Both the position numbers and the translations under genes were made by a program. Source: Stenotrophomonas chelatiphaga (GTDB taxonomy: Bacteria; Pseudomonadota; Gammaproteobacteria; Xanthomonadales; Xanthomonadaceae). From it: DNA of 64,000 nucleotides. A model generated the notes under the pieces. That model saw nothing but the letters and a program-made list of their open reading frames with translations. It was not told where the DNA came from and searched no databases. Shown here piece by piece: positions 44,081 to 51,330 of the stretch; the first letter of the stretch is position 1, and every line of letters begins with the position of its first letter. The stretch spans positions 53,913 through 117,912 of the forward strand of contig NZ_LDJK01000014.1 of NCBI RefSeq assembly GCF_001431535.1, given 5' to 3'.

Positions 44081-45568
44081 ATGCAGGACCCCTCCTCTGC
44101 ACACCCCCATTTCGGCTGGTTCAAACGCCGCCGCCAGATGGACGTCGAAGAAATCACCGTCGTCGACAAACCCATGCTGCGCCGCGCGGTGGGCGCCGCT
44201 GCGCTGGGCAATGCCATGGAATGGTTCGACTTCGGTGTCTATGGCTACCTTGCGGTGACCCTGGGCCAGGTGTTCTTCCCCGCCAGCAATCCCACCGCGC
44301 AGCTGATCGCCACCTTCGCTACCTTCACCGTCGCCTTCCTGGTGCGCCCGCTCGGGGGACTGGTGTTCGGCCCATTGGGCGATCGTTACGGCCGGCAGAA
44401 GGTGCTGGCATTCACCATGATCCTGATGGCCCTGGGCACCTTCTCCATCGGCCTGATTCCCTCCTATGAGCGCATCGGCATCTGGGCGCCGGTGCTGTTG
44501 CTGCTGGCGCGGCTGGTGCAGGGATTTTCCACCGGCGGTGAGTACGGCGGCGCAGCGACGTTCATCGCCGAGTACGCCACCGATCGCAACCGCGGCCTGA
44601 TGGGCAGCTGGCTGGAGTTCGGCACGCTCGGTGGTTACATCGCCGGTGCGGCCACGGTCACCACCCTGCACCTGCTGCTCAGTGGCGCGCAGATGCTCGA
44701 CTGGGGCTGGCGGATTCCGTTCCTGGTGGCCGGTCCGCTGGGCCTGCTCGGCCTGTACATGCGCATGCGGCTGGAGGAAACCCCGGCGTTCCGCGCGTAT
44801 GCCGAAGAAGCGGCCAAGCGCGACCATGAGCGCCCGGGGCTGGGCGAACTGCTGCGCGTGCACGGGCGCCAGCTGCTCATCTGCATGGGCCTGGTGCTGG
44901 TGTTCAACGTCACCGACTACATGCTGCTGACCTACATGCCCAGCTATCTCACCGTCACCCTGGGCTATGCCGAAAGCAAGGGCCTGCTGTTGATCATCAT
45001 CGTGATGCTGGTGATGATGCCGCTCAACATCGTCGGCGGGCTGTTCAGTGATCGACTCGGCCGCCGCCCGATGATCATCGGCGCCTGCATCGCGCTGCTG
45101 CTGTTGGCCATTCCCTGCCTGCTGCTGGTGCGCAGCGGCGAGGACGGGCTCATCTTCCTGGGGCTGATGCTGCTGGGCATCGCGCTGGTCTGCTTCACCA
45201 GTTCCATGCCTTCCACGCTGCCTGCGCTGTTCTACACGCCGGTGCGCTACAGCGCGCTGTCGATCGCCTTCAACGTATCGGTTTCGCTGTTCGGCGGCAC
45301 TACCCCGCTGGTGACCGCGTGGCTGGTGGAACGCAGCGGCGACCCGATGGTGCCGGCGTATTACCTGATGGGCGCGGCGGTGATCGGGCTGGTCACGATG
45401 CTGTTCGTACGCGAGACCGCTGGCCTGCCACTGCGGGGTTCGCCGCCGGCAGTGGCCAGTGACCAGGAAGCGCGCGCCCTGCTGCGCGGCACGACCCCGG
45501 TAACGGTCGATGCCAGCGTGCCCTCGTTGCAGGCTGCCGACAGCGTGGACACTGCGCGCCCGGCCTGA
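44081..45568 (+). CDS. proP: Proline/betaine transporter ProP (MFS)
   Basis: 495 residues with twelve membrane helices. AALGNAMEWFDFGVYGYLAVTLGQVFFP, RPLGGLVFGPLGDRYGRQKVLA, GFSTGGEYGGAATFIAEY and DWGWRIPFLVAGPLGLLGLY are near-identical in pattern to E. coli ProP, an osmoregulated H+ symporter for proline and glycine betaine. The C-terminus is Ala/Pro-rich and lacks the coiled coil that tunes osmosensing in the E. coli protein, so osmotic control may differ. A strong AGGAG ribosome binding site fixes the start at 44081. Confidence 0.94.
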   Translation: MQDPSSAHPHFGWFKRRRQMDVEEITVVDKPMLRRAVGAAALGNAMEWFDFGVYGYLAVTLGQVFFPASNPTAQLIATFATFTVAFLVRPLGGLVFGPLGDRYGRQKVLAFTMILMALGTFSIGLIPSYERIGIWAPVLLLLARLVQGFSTGGEYGGAATFIAEYATDRNRGLMGSWLEFGTLGGYIAGAATVTTLHLLLSGAQMLDWGWRIPFLVAGPLGLLGLYMRMRLEETPAFRAYAEEAAKRDHERPGLGELLRVHGRQLLICMGLVLVFNVTDYMLLTYMPSYLTVTLGYAESKGLLLIIIVMLVMMPLNIVGGLFSDRLGRRPMIIGACIALLLLAIPCLLLVRSGEDGLIFLGLMLLGIALVCFTSSMPSTLPALFYTPVRYSALSIAFNVSVSLFGGTTPLVTAWLVERSGDPMVPAYYLMGAAVIGLVTMLFVRETAGLPLRGSPPAVASDQEARALLRGTTPVTVDASVPSLQAADSVDTARPA

Positions 45569-45587
45569 GCCAGCCGCCCCAACGAAA

Positions 45588-45613
45588 ACACCCCGCCGTT
45601 GCCGGCGGGGTGT
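45588..45613 (-). terminator. Intrinsic terminator of the tmRNA transcript
   Basis: 11-bp perfect stem ACACCCCGCCG / CGGCGGGGTGT with a 4-nt loop. Read on the minus strand it is followed by TTTTCGTT, the T-run expected of an intrinsic terminator. On the plus strand no T-run follows, so it belongs to the minus-strand tmRNA rather than to proP, although it may block read-through from proP. Confidence 0.8.
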
Positions 45614-45646
45614 CGCGCGTTCGATGACCACGTGCGCTTGCGTGGA

Positions 45647-45688
45647 TCAGGCCGCGATGCGGGCCTGATGATAATCGACTTGATTGGC
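45647..45688 (-). other. tmRNA tag-peptide reading frame
   Basis: GCC resume codon to TGA encodes ANQVDYHQARIAA. The leader GCAAAAACCATAATC before it aligns with the E. coli leader GCAAAAAATAGTC before its resume codon. A hairpin follows at 45625-45649 (TGATCCACG / CGTGGTCA with one bulge) that includes the stop, as helix P5 does. The tag ends in RIAA rather than the usual ALAA. Confidence 0.75.
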
Positions 45689-45773
45689 GATTATGGTTTT
45701 TGCGCCGATAACGTCGGTCGCCTCCCGGGCTGTCCACGCCGATTGCTCGCCACGTCGAAACCAGTACAGCCCC

Positions 45774-45805
45774 TTCACCTGGCCATTGGCCCCCCAATAC
45801 CCAGG
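45774..45805 (-). other. Intervening segment of the permuted tmRNA precursor
   Basis: The 32 nt between the CCA of the acceptor half and the GGGGCTG of the coding half. It folds on itself: CCTGG with CCAGG, and ATTGG with CCAAT. It should be cut out during maturation, leaving two RNA pieces held by the acceptor stem and P2. Confidence 0.7.
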
Positions 45806-45902
45806 TGGTGGAGCTGGCGGGACTCGAACCCGCGTCCGCAACGCCTCCTCCTTGCTTCGTACAGCCATAACCCGTTGCCAACGACTGGATCCGGGCGCGC
45901 CC

Positions 45903-45932
45903 CGTATCGGCGGCGCAGGGCAATTGAAACAA
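45903..45932 (-). promoter_or_regulatory. Candidate tmRNA promoter
   Basis: On the minus strand, TTGTTT (45927-45932) and GATACG (45903-45908) are spaced 18 bp, just upstream of the acceptor half and downstream of the HWE kinase stop at 45985. This would start the transcript near 45895. Matches are by eye only. Confidence 0.4.
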
Positions 45933-45984
45933 AGCGCAGGTCGAATGGCTTTCAGGTTTCGCGCAGACGCAATCCCGGCGGCAG

Positions 45985-47979
45985 TCAGCCCGTGCCGGTC
46001 TGCACCAGCTGGGCGAGTGCGCGCGCAATGCCGGCCGGCGTGGCCGGCTTCTGCAGCCGCACGAACCGGCCGCCATCGACCGGCACCGCGCCTTCGTCGT
46101 AGCCGGTGACCACCACGAACGGCAGCCCGGCGCGCTGCAGCGCGACGATGATCCCGGTCCGCGCCCCGTTGCCGAGGTTGATGTCGATGATCGCCGCATC
46201 CACCGCACCGCCGTCCAGCTGTTGCAGCGCAGCCTGCACGGTCGAACACGGCCCCTGCACCAGCGCACCGGCGCTGCGCAGCGCGGTCGCGGTGTCATGG
46301 GCCAGGTAGAAATCATCTTCCACCACCAGCACCCGATGGCCGGCGAGCAGCCCAGCATCCCCCAGGTCGACGGAGCCTCCGCCGATCGCCGTGCCCTGCG
46401 GGGCATCGGTCTGCAGGATGCTGTCACGGTGCCGCAGCGGGAAGGAAATGCAGGCCTCGGTGCCATCGGCGGCGACCTGCAGGTGGCCCTCGCCTTCAAG
46501 TTCGTAGGGAATGCGGTCTTCGACCAGCGACGTACCAAAGCCGCGGCGCGCCGGCGGTTGCCAGCCAGGCCGGGTGGCGTGGGTTTCAACCCAGCGCAGG
46601 TCCACCCAGCGCTGCATCTGTGCGTCCTCGCGCAACTTCCAGCTCACGTCCAGCCTGCCGTCGGGGTCGCGCAGGGCGCCATGGCGCAGCGCGTTGGTGG
46701 CCAGCTCATGGATCGCCAGCGACATCACCTCGGCCGCCTTCGGGGGCACCATGACGGCGGGTCCGTCCAGCAGGAACCGGCCTTCACCGTAGGCGGTGGA
46801 GGACAGTTCGTCGTTCAACAGGCCGCGCAGGTCGATGCCGACATTGCCGGCGCGGGTCAGCAACGCCTGGGTGCGCGCCAGTGACATCACCCGGCCGGAC
46901 AAGCGTTGTGCATAGTCCTCCACGCTGGTCGCCGATTCGCGCGTGCGCAGCGTGATCGAGCCGATGGTGGCCATGATGTTGCGCACCCGGTGCTGCAACT
47001 CGGCCACCAGCACGGACTGGTGCTCGGCCCAGCGTCGTTCGTCGGTGACATCGCGCGCGATGCCTGCGATGCGGCTTACCCGTCCGTCCTGGTCGAACAA
47101 CGGGAACACGGTGTCGCGCACCCAGCGGAACTGGCTGTCGTCCTCGCGCTGCACACGGAATTCGTGCACCCGCGGGGTGCCGTCGCGCACGCTTGCCACG
47201 CTGTCGATGGCGGCCTGGCGATCATCGGGAACCACCCGCGCGGCCCAGCAGCGAAGCGCGCCGGACGCCTGCCCCGACGACAACCCGTACACCCCGTCGA
47301 ATGCGCTGCTCAGCAGTTCGGTTTCCAGGGTATCGGCGCTGCGGATCCACAACGCATCGGAAGAGGCGGCAGCGAACTGGCGGAAACGTTCCTCGTTGGC
47401 CTGCAGCGAGGCGTTGGTGCGCCGCAACTCCCGCTCCGTACGTTCGCGTGCCACCCGCGCGACGTGCTCGGCGCTGGTGTCGAACATGGTGACCAGTACG
47501 CCTTCGATCGCACCATCGCAGTCACGCACCGGACTGTAGGTGATGGTGAACCAGACGTCCTGCAGGCGACCGTGCCGCTGCAAGGGATAGCATTTGTCCG
47601 AAAAGGTCAGTGTCTGGCCCTGCCACACCTTGGCGTAGAGCGGTTCGTTGATGTGCCAGACTTCGGGCCAGCACTCGGCCGTTGGCTGGCCCAGCCCCGC
47701 TGGATGTTTGTCGGCCATCACTTCGGCATAGCCGTCGTTGTAGATCTGCAGCAGGTCCGGACCCCACAGCAGGATCATCGGGAACCCATGGGCGGCCATC
47801 AGGTCAACGCTGGCACGCAGGTGCGGAGGCCAGCTGCCCATGCCCCCCAGCGGGGAGGCCGACCAGTCATGACTGCGGATGCGTTCGGCCATGCTGGCCC
47901 GCGCGCAGGCCGCCATGGCACCGGCAGCGCCGGCCAGGCGGCCCTGCGATGCGCTGCGCGGGTCCAGTCGACTGGCCAT
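45985..47979 (-). CDS. HWE-type hybrid histidine kinase with C-terminal receiver
   Basis: 664 residues. Two PAS-like domains (about 45-180, with SASPLGGMGSWPPHLRASVDLM before it, and 200-320) precede the kinase. ELQHRVRNIMATIGSITLRT, HELATNALRHGAL and the WVET motif (LRWVETHA) identify the HWE family. A receiver follows (LVVEDDFYLAHD, IIDINLGNGART, KPATPAG). The ATG at 47979 follows a GAGGTG ribosome binding site; a GTG six bases earlier is also in frame. It follows a receiver gene by 7 bp. Confidence 0.9.
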   Translation of the reverse strand: MASRLDPRSASQGRLAGAAGAMAACARASMAERIRSHDWSASPLGGMGSWPPHLRASVDLMAAHGFPMILLWGPDLLQIYNDGYAEVMADKHPAGLGQPTAECWPEVWHINEPLYAKVWQGQTLTFSDKCYPLQRHGRLQDVWFTITYSPVRDCDGAIEGVLVTMFDTSAEHVARVARERTERELRRTNASLQANEERFRQFAAASSDALWIRSADTLETELLSSAFDGVYGLSSGQASGALRCWAARVVPDDRQAAIDSVASVRDGTPRVHEFRVQREDDSQFRWVRDTVFPLFDQDGRVSRIAGIARDVTDERRWAEHQSVLVAELQHRVRNIMATIGSITLRTRESATSVEDYAQRLSGRVMSLARTQALLTRAGNVGIDLRGLLNDELSSTAYGEGRFLLDGPAVMVPPKAAEVMSLAIHELATNALRHGALRDPDGRLDVSWKLREDAQMQRWVDLRWVETHATRPGWQPPARRGFGTSLVEDRIPYELEGEGHLQVAADGTEACISFPLRHRDSILQTDAPQGTAIGGGSVDLGDAGLLAGHRVLVVEDDFYLAHDTATALRSAGALVQGPCSTVQAALQQLDGGAVDAAIIDINLGNGARTGIIVALQRAGLPFVVVTGYDEGAVPVDGGRFVRLQKPATPAGIARALAQLVQTGTG

Positions 47980-47986
47980 GGTCACC

Positions 47987-48388
47987 TCAGCCGCTGCCCG
48001 GCACGCCGCGCGCCTGTAATGCCTGCTCCAGCGCCTGGGTCAGCGCCTCCAGCCGGTACGGCTTGCCACAGCGTGGTGCATCGGCGAAACGCTCGGGTAC
48101 GTTGTCGTCGTAGCCGGAGGTCAATACGAAGGGAATGTTCCGTTCCAGCAGGCGGTCCGCCAGCGGATACACCAGCTCACCGCCCAGGTTGATGTCCAAC
48201 AGCGCACCGTCGATGGCATGCGCGTCCACCAATGCATCGAGCGCCTTCAGGTTGCCGGCGGGACCGACCACGTCGACGTCCTTCATCTGCAGATATTCCA
48301 CCAGGAACATGGCGATGTTGTATTCGTCTTCGGCGACCAGCACCCGCTTGCCCGCCAGCCCGCCATTGTCCACGTTCGTTACCGTCAC
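47987..48388 (-). CDS. Single-domain response regulator, HWE partner
   Basis: 133 residues: one receiver, acidic pocket in LVAEDEYNIAM, phospho-acceptor Asp in ALLDINLGGELV, Lys in RCGKPYRLE. The VLTSGYDD / KPYR pattern is that of receivers for HWE and HisKA_2 kinases. The GTG at 48388 has a GGAGG ribosome binding site, which decides the start. Transcribed just ahead of the HWE hybrid kinase. Confidence 0.88.
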   Translation of the reverse strand: MTVTNVDNGGLAGKRVLVAEDEYNIAMFLVEYLQMKDVDVVGPAGNLKALDALVDAHAIDGALLDINLGGELVYPLADRLLERNIPFVLTSGYDDNVPERFADAPRCGKPYRLEALTQALEQALQARGVPGSG

Positions 48389-48574
48389 ACATCGCCTCCA
48401 GAGGTAGGCCCGCCTCGTCGCGGCGGCCATGAATACAGCCAGATGATGAGCGTAGTGCACCGCAACGCAACGTGACGGGAAGGTTTGTAGGCCTTTGACA
48501 TGGCAATTGCGCTACGTCACAGCGGCAGCCGCGGCAACGTAGGAAGCTGGAGGCCCGACCACAAGGCCCGCTGC

Positions 48575-49021
48575 ATGACCCCGGCCGACGTTCCACCGAT
48601 TATTTCCGGCGCCCGCCAAGGCTTTCCCCTTCGCGTGGTCAGCCTGGCCGGACTGTGCTGGGAAGGACGGGTGCGCGAAGCCAGCCTGCCCGGCGCGGAC
48701 GGCCGGTTCGGCATCATGGCCGGCCACCTGCCGCTGCTTGCACCGCTGGTGGAAGGCTTCATCCACCTGTTCCCGGAACAGGGCGGCGCGCCGCTGTACC
48801 TGCATGTGTCCGGCGGCTACGTCGAAGTGCAACCCGGCGAGGTGATCGTGCTGGCCGACCTGGCCGCGCGCAGCGATGCGCTGGATGCCGCACGCGCCGA
48901 CGAAGCGCGGCAGCTGGCCGGTTCGCCGATGGCCGCCGCCTTCAGCGATGACCAGTACCCGCAGCTGCATGCCGAGCTGGTTGCCCGCCTGGCCCGCATC
49001 CGCCGCCCCGGGCAGGGCTGA
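48575..49021 (+). CDS. Orphan ATP synthase epsilon-like protein
   Basis: 148 residues. The first 90 form the delta/epsilon beta-sandwich of F1 ATPase: FPLRVVSLAGLCWEGRVREASLPGADGRFGIMAGHLPLLAPLVEG, then YLHVSGGYVEVQPGEVIVLADLAARSDALDAARADEA, ending in a helical hairpin-like stretch. No other ATP synthase gene is nearby, so this is a detached paralogue, not part of an atp operon. Whether it still binds F1 is unknown. The start is the ATG at 48575; the frame is open to 48500 but the added residues do not look conserved. Confidence 0.8.
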   Translation: MTPADVPPIISGARQGFPLRVVSLAGLCWEGRVREASLPGADGRFGIMAGHLPLLAPLVEGFIHLFPEQGGAPLYLHVSGGYVEVQPGEVIVLADLAARSDALDAARADEARQLAGSPMAAAFSDDQYPQLHAELVARLARIRRPGQG

Positions 49022-49058
49022 GGCGCCGGCAGCGGCCGCCCTGCCCTGCGCCGCACCG

Positions 49059-51167
49059 TCAGCTGCTGCTTGCCGCCAGCAGGCACAGGCTGTGGGCGGG
49101 CAGCTGCCACTGACCCTCGTGGTCCTGCTGCAACGGCGCTTCCGGGGTCTGCAGCAGGACCTTGCGGAATTCCATGCCGTCCAGTCCCACGCGGTAGGCC
49201 TGCGGCGTGGTGCCGGTGTTGATCAACAGCGCCAGGCTGACATGCCGGCCCGGCTCCTGCAGGCCACTGTCCGGACTGCGGCCATCGAGCACGATGGTCA
49301 GCGCCCGTCGCTCACCGTCATGCCAGTGCACCTCCTGCATGCGGTGTCCTTCCGGGGTGAACCAGTGGATATCGCCGCTGCGTTGTCCTGCATCGCGCAG
49401 GAACCGGTTGCGGCGCAGCAGTCCATAGCGGCGACGCAGCAGCAGCAGGCGGCGGACGAAGGCCAGCTGGGCCTGCGCCAACGGTTGTTCGGCGCGTTCC
49501 CAGTCGATCCACGCCAGCTCGTTGTCCTGGCAGTAGACGTTGTTGTTGCCCTGCTGGGTATGACCGAATTCATCGCCGGCCAGCAGCATCGGGGTGCCCT
49601 GTGACAGCAGCAGCGTCGCCAGCAGGTTGCGCATCTGCTGCGCCCGCAGCGCCAGGATCGCCGGCTGTTCGGTCGGTCCTTCCACGCCGTGGTTGCTGGA
49701 CAGGTTGTTGCCGTGTCCGTCGCGCCCCTCTTCCCCGTTGGCAAGGTTGTGCCGGTGCTCGTAACTGACCAGATCGTGCAGGCTGAACCCATCGTGGGCG
49801 GTGACGAAGTTGATGCTGGCCGATGGACGTCGGCCGTGGTGGTCGAACAGGTCCGCCGAGCCGGTGAAGCGCGCGGCGAAGCCCGGCAGCTGCCCGCCAT
49901 CACCACGCCACAGCGCACGGCTGGTGTCACGGAATCGATCATTCCATTCCGCCCAGCCCGGCGCGAAGGCCCCCAGCTGGTAGCCGCCCGGACCGATGTC
50001 CCAGGGCTCGGCGATCAGCTTGACCTGGCTCAGCACTGGATCCTGGCGCACCGCGTCCAGGAAACTGCAGGACGGGTCAAAGCCATGCCTTTCCCTGCCC
50101 AGGATGGTGGCCAGGTCGAAGCGGAAACCATCCACGCGCATTTCCGTCACCCAGTACCGCAGTGAATCCATCACCATGCGCAGCGCACCGGCGTTGGTCA
50201 GGTCGAAGGTGTTGCCGGTGCCGGTATCGTTGATGTAGTAGCGACGATCATCGCCCAGCCGGTAATAACTGGTGTTGTCGATGCCCTTGAACGACAGCGT
50301 CGGGCCCAGCTCGTTGCCTTCGGCGGTGTGGTTGTAGGCCACGTCCAGCAGCACTTCCAGCCCGGCATGGTGCATGCGCGCGACCATCTGCTTGAACTCG
50401 GCCACCGTGCCCAGCGACAGATAGCGCGGGTGCGGGGCGAAGAAGCCGATCGAGTTGTAGCCCCAGTAGTTGCGCAGGCCCTGCTGCAGCAGGTGCTGCT
50501 CATCGACGAAGGCATGCACGGGCAGCAGCTCGATCGCGGTCACGCCCAGGTGCTTGAGATGGTCCACCAGCGCATCGTGGCGCAGCGCGGAGAACGTGCC
50601 GCGCTCGTCCTTGGATACGGACGGATGGCGCATGGTGAGCCCGCGCACGTGCGCTTCGTAGATCACGGTGCGGTCCCACGGGGTGGCCGGGGCCCGTTCA
50701 CTGCCCCAGCTGAACGCCGGGTCGATCACCGCGCAACGCGGCATGTAGGCGGCGCTGTCACGCTTGTCGAAACTCAGGTCGCGGTCGCGATGGCCGATGG
50801 TGTAGCCGAACAGGTGCGGCGCCCACTTGAGTTCACCCACGATCTGCTTGGCATAGGGGTCAAGCAGCAGTTTATTGGGGTTGAAGCGATGCCCCGCATC
50901 CGGCGCGTAGGGTCCATGCACGCGGTACCCATAACGCTGGCCCGGGCGCGCATCAGGCAGGTAGCCATGCCATATTTCGTCGGTATATTCGGGCAGCGCG
51001 ATGCGTTCTTTTTCGCGCCCGCGTTCGTCGAACAGGCACAGCTCGACGCGGGTGGCATGCCGGGAGTACAGCGCGAAATTGACCCCCAGCCCGTCCCAGC
51101 TGGCACCCAGCGGATACGGCAGCCCTTCGCGGACCCGCGACGTCTGCGTCCACTTACGAAGGGCCAC
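49059..51167 (-). CDS. glgX: Glycogen debranching enzyme GlgX/TreX (copy 2)
   Basis: 702 residues. CBM48-like start (WDGLGVNFALYSRHATRVELCLFDE), DVAYNHTAEG, VDGFRFDLATIL (nucleophile), LIAEPWD, FVTAHDGF and GNNNVYCQDNELAWIDW are those of GlgX/TreX. In this operon it debranches glycogen to feed TreY and TreZ. The GTG at 51167 has GGAGG seven bases before it and is preferred over the ATG at 51191, which has no ribosome binding site. It overlaps the stop of the DUF2934 gene. Confidence 0.95.
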   Translation of the reverse strand: MALRKWTQTSRVREGLPYPLGASWDGLGVNFALYSRHATRVELCLFDERGREKERIALPEYTDEIWHGYLPDARPGQRYGYRVHGPYAPDAGHRFNPNKLLLDPYAKQIVGELKWAPHLFGYTIGHRDRDLSFDKRDSAAYMPRCAVIDPAFSWGSERAPATPWDRTVIYEAHVRGLTMRHPSVSKDERGTFSALRHDALVDHLKHLGVTAIELLPVHAFVDEQHLLQQGLRNYWGYNSIGFFAPHPRYLSLGTVAEFKQMVARMHHAGLEVLLDVAYNHTAEGNELGPTLSFKGIDNTSYYRLGDDRRYYINDTGTGNTFDLTNAGALRMVMDSLRYWVTEMRVDGFRFDLATILGRERHGFDPSCSFLDAVRQDPVLSQVKLIAEPWDIGPGGYQLGAFAPGWAEWNDRFRDTSRALWRGDGGQLPGFAARFTGSADLFDHHGRRPSASINFVTAHDGFSLHDLVSYEHRHNLANGEEGRDGHGNNLSSNHGVEGPTEQPAILALRAQQMRNLLATLLLSQGTPMLLAGDEFGHTQQGNNNVYCQDNELAWIDWERAEQPLAQAQLAFVRRLLLLRRRYGLLRRNRFLRDAGQRSGDIHWFTPEGHRMQEVHWHDGERRALTIVLDGRSPDSGLQEPGRHVSLALLINTGTTPQAYRVGLDGMEFRKVLLQTPEAPLQQDHEGQWQLPAHSLCLLAASSS

Positions 51168-51330
51168 TGTCTGCCTCCGGGTCCCTTTCATGGGCGGCTG
51201 CTATATCGGCCAGCACCAGCCGTTCGGCCATCTGCCAGTGCCGCTGCTGCTGCCCATCGGGACGACCTTCGGCTTCCCATATCTGGTGGGCCAGCGCGGC
51301 GGTGCGCGCCGTGCGTTGTTCAGCATCCAT
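51154..51330 (-). CDS. DUF2934 small protein
   Basis: 58 residues: RTAALAHQIWEAEGRPDGQQQRHWQMAERL is the DUF2934 motif, a short helical unit often found in glg/tre operons of proteobacteria. A GGAG...GAGG leader precedes the ATG. It overlaps the end of treY by 11 bp and the start of glgX by 14 bp, so all three are translated in a chain. Function unknown. Confidence 0.85.
   Translation of the reverse strand: MDAEQRTARTAALAHQIWEAEGRPDGQQQRHWQMAERLVLADIAAAHERDPEADSGPS

Larger units (their letters stand above)
45614..45895 (-). ncRNA. ssrA: Circularly permuted (two-piece) tmRNA
   Basis: tmRNA rescues stalled ribosomes and tags the unfinished protein. Read on the minus strand, the 3' half comes first: TTGCGGACGCGGG, T-arm GGTTCGAGTCC, acceptor CAGCTCC, then A and CCA ending at 45806. 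A 32-nt spacer follows, then the 5' half from 45773: GGGGCTGTACTGG, TTTCGACG, then the tag frame. GGGGCTG and CAGCTCC pair over 7 bp (one G-U). ACAGCC (45728-45733) in the 5' half pairs with GGCTGT (45861-45866) in the 3' half, as in helix P2. The order is inverted relative to the one-piece E. coli gene, so processing would give an acceptor piece and a coding piece. The mature 5' end of the acceptor piece is not fixed by the sequence. The protein tag is separate below. Confidence 0.88.

Noticed and set aside
43817..45631. Minus-strand open frame of 604 codons across proP and its 3' region
   Set aside because: Runs antisense to proP and through the tmRNA terminator; His/Gln-rich and without motifs.
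45400..45773. One-piece tmRNA starting at the GGGGCTG at 45773
   Set aside because: No T-arm or CCA end occurs downstream of it; a terminator at 45588-45613 ends the transcript right after the tag half.
45806..45842. tRNA, or an ssrA 3'-end fragment left as an att site of an integrated island
   Set aside because: A T-arm and CCA are present but no tRNA D or anticodon arm. The matching 5' half and tag lie right next to it with compensating helices, and no integrase is nearby, so a permuted tmRNA explains it better.
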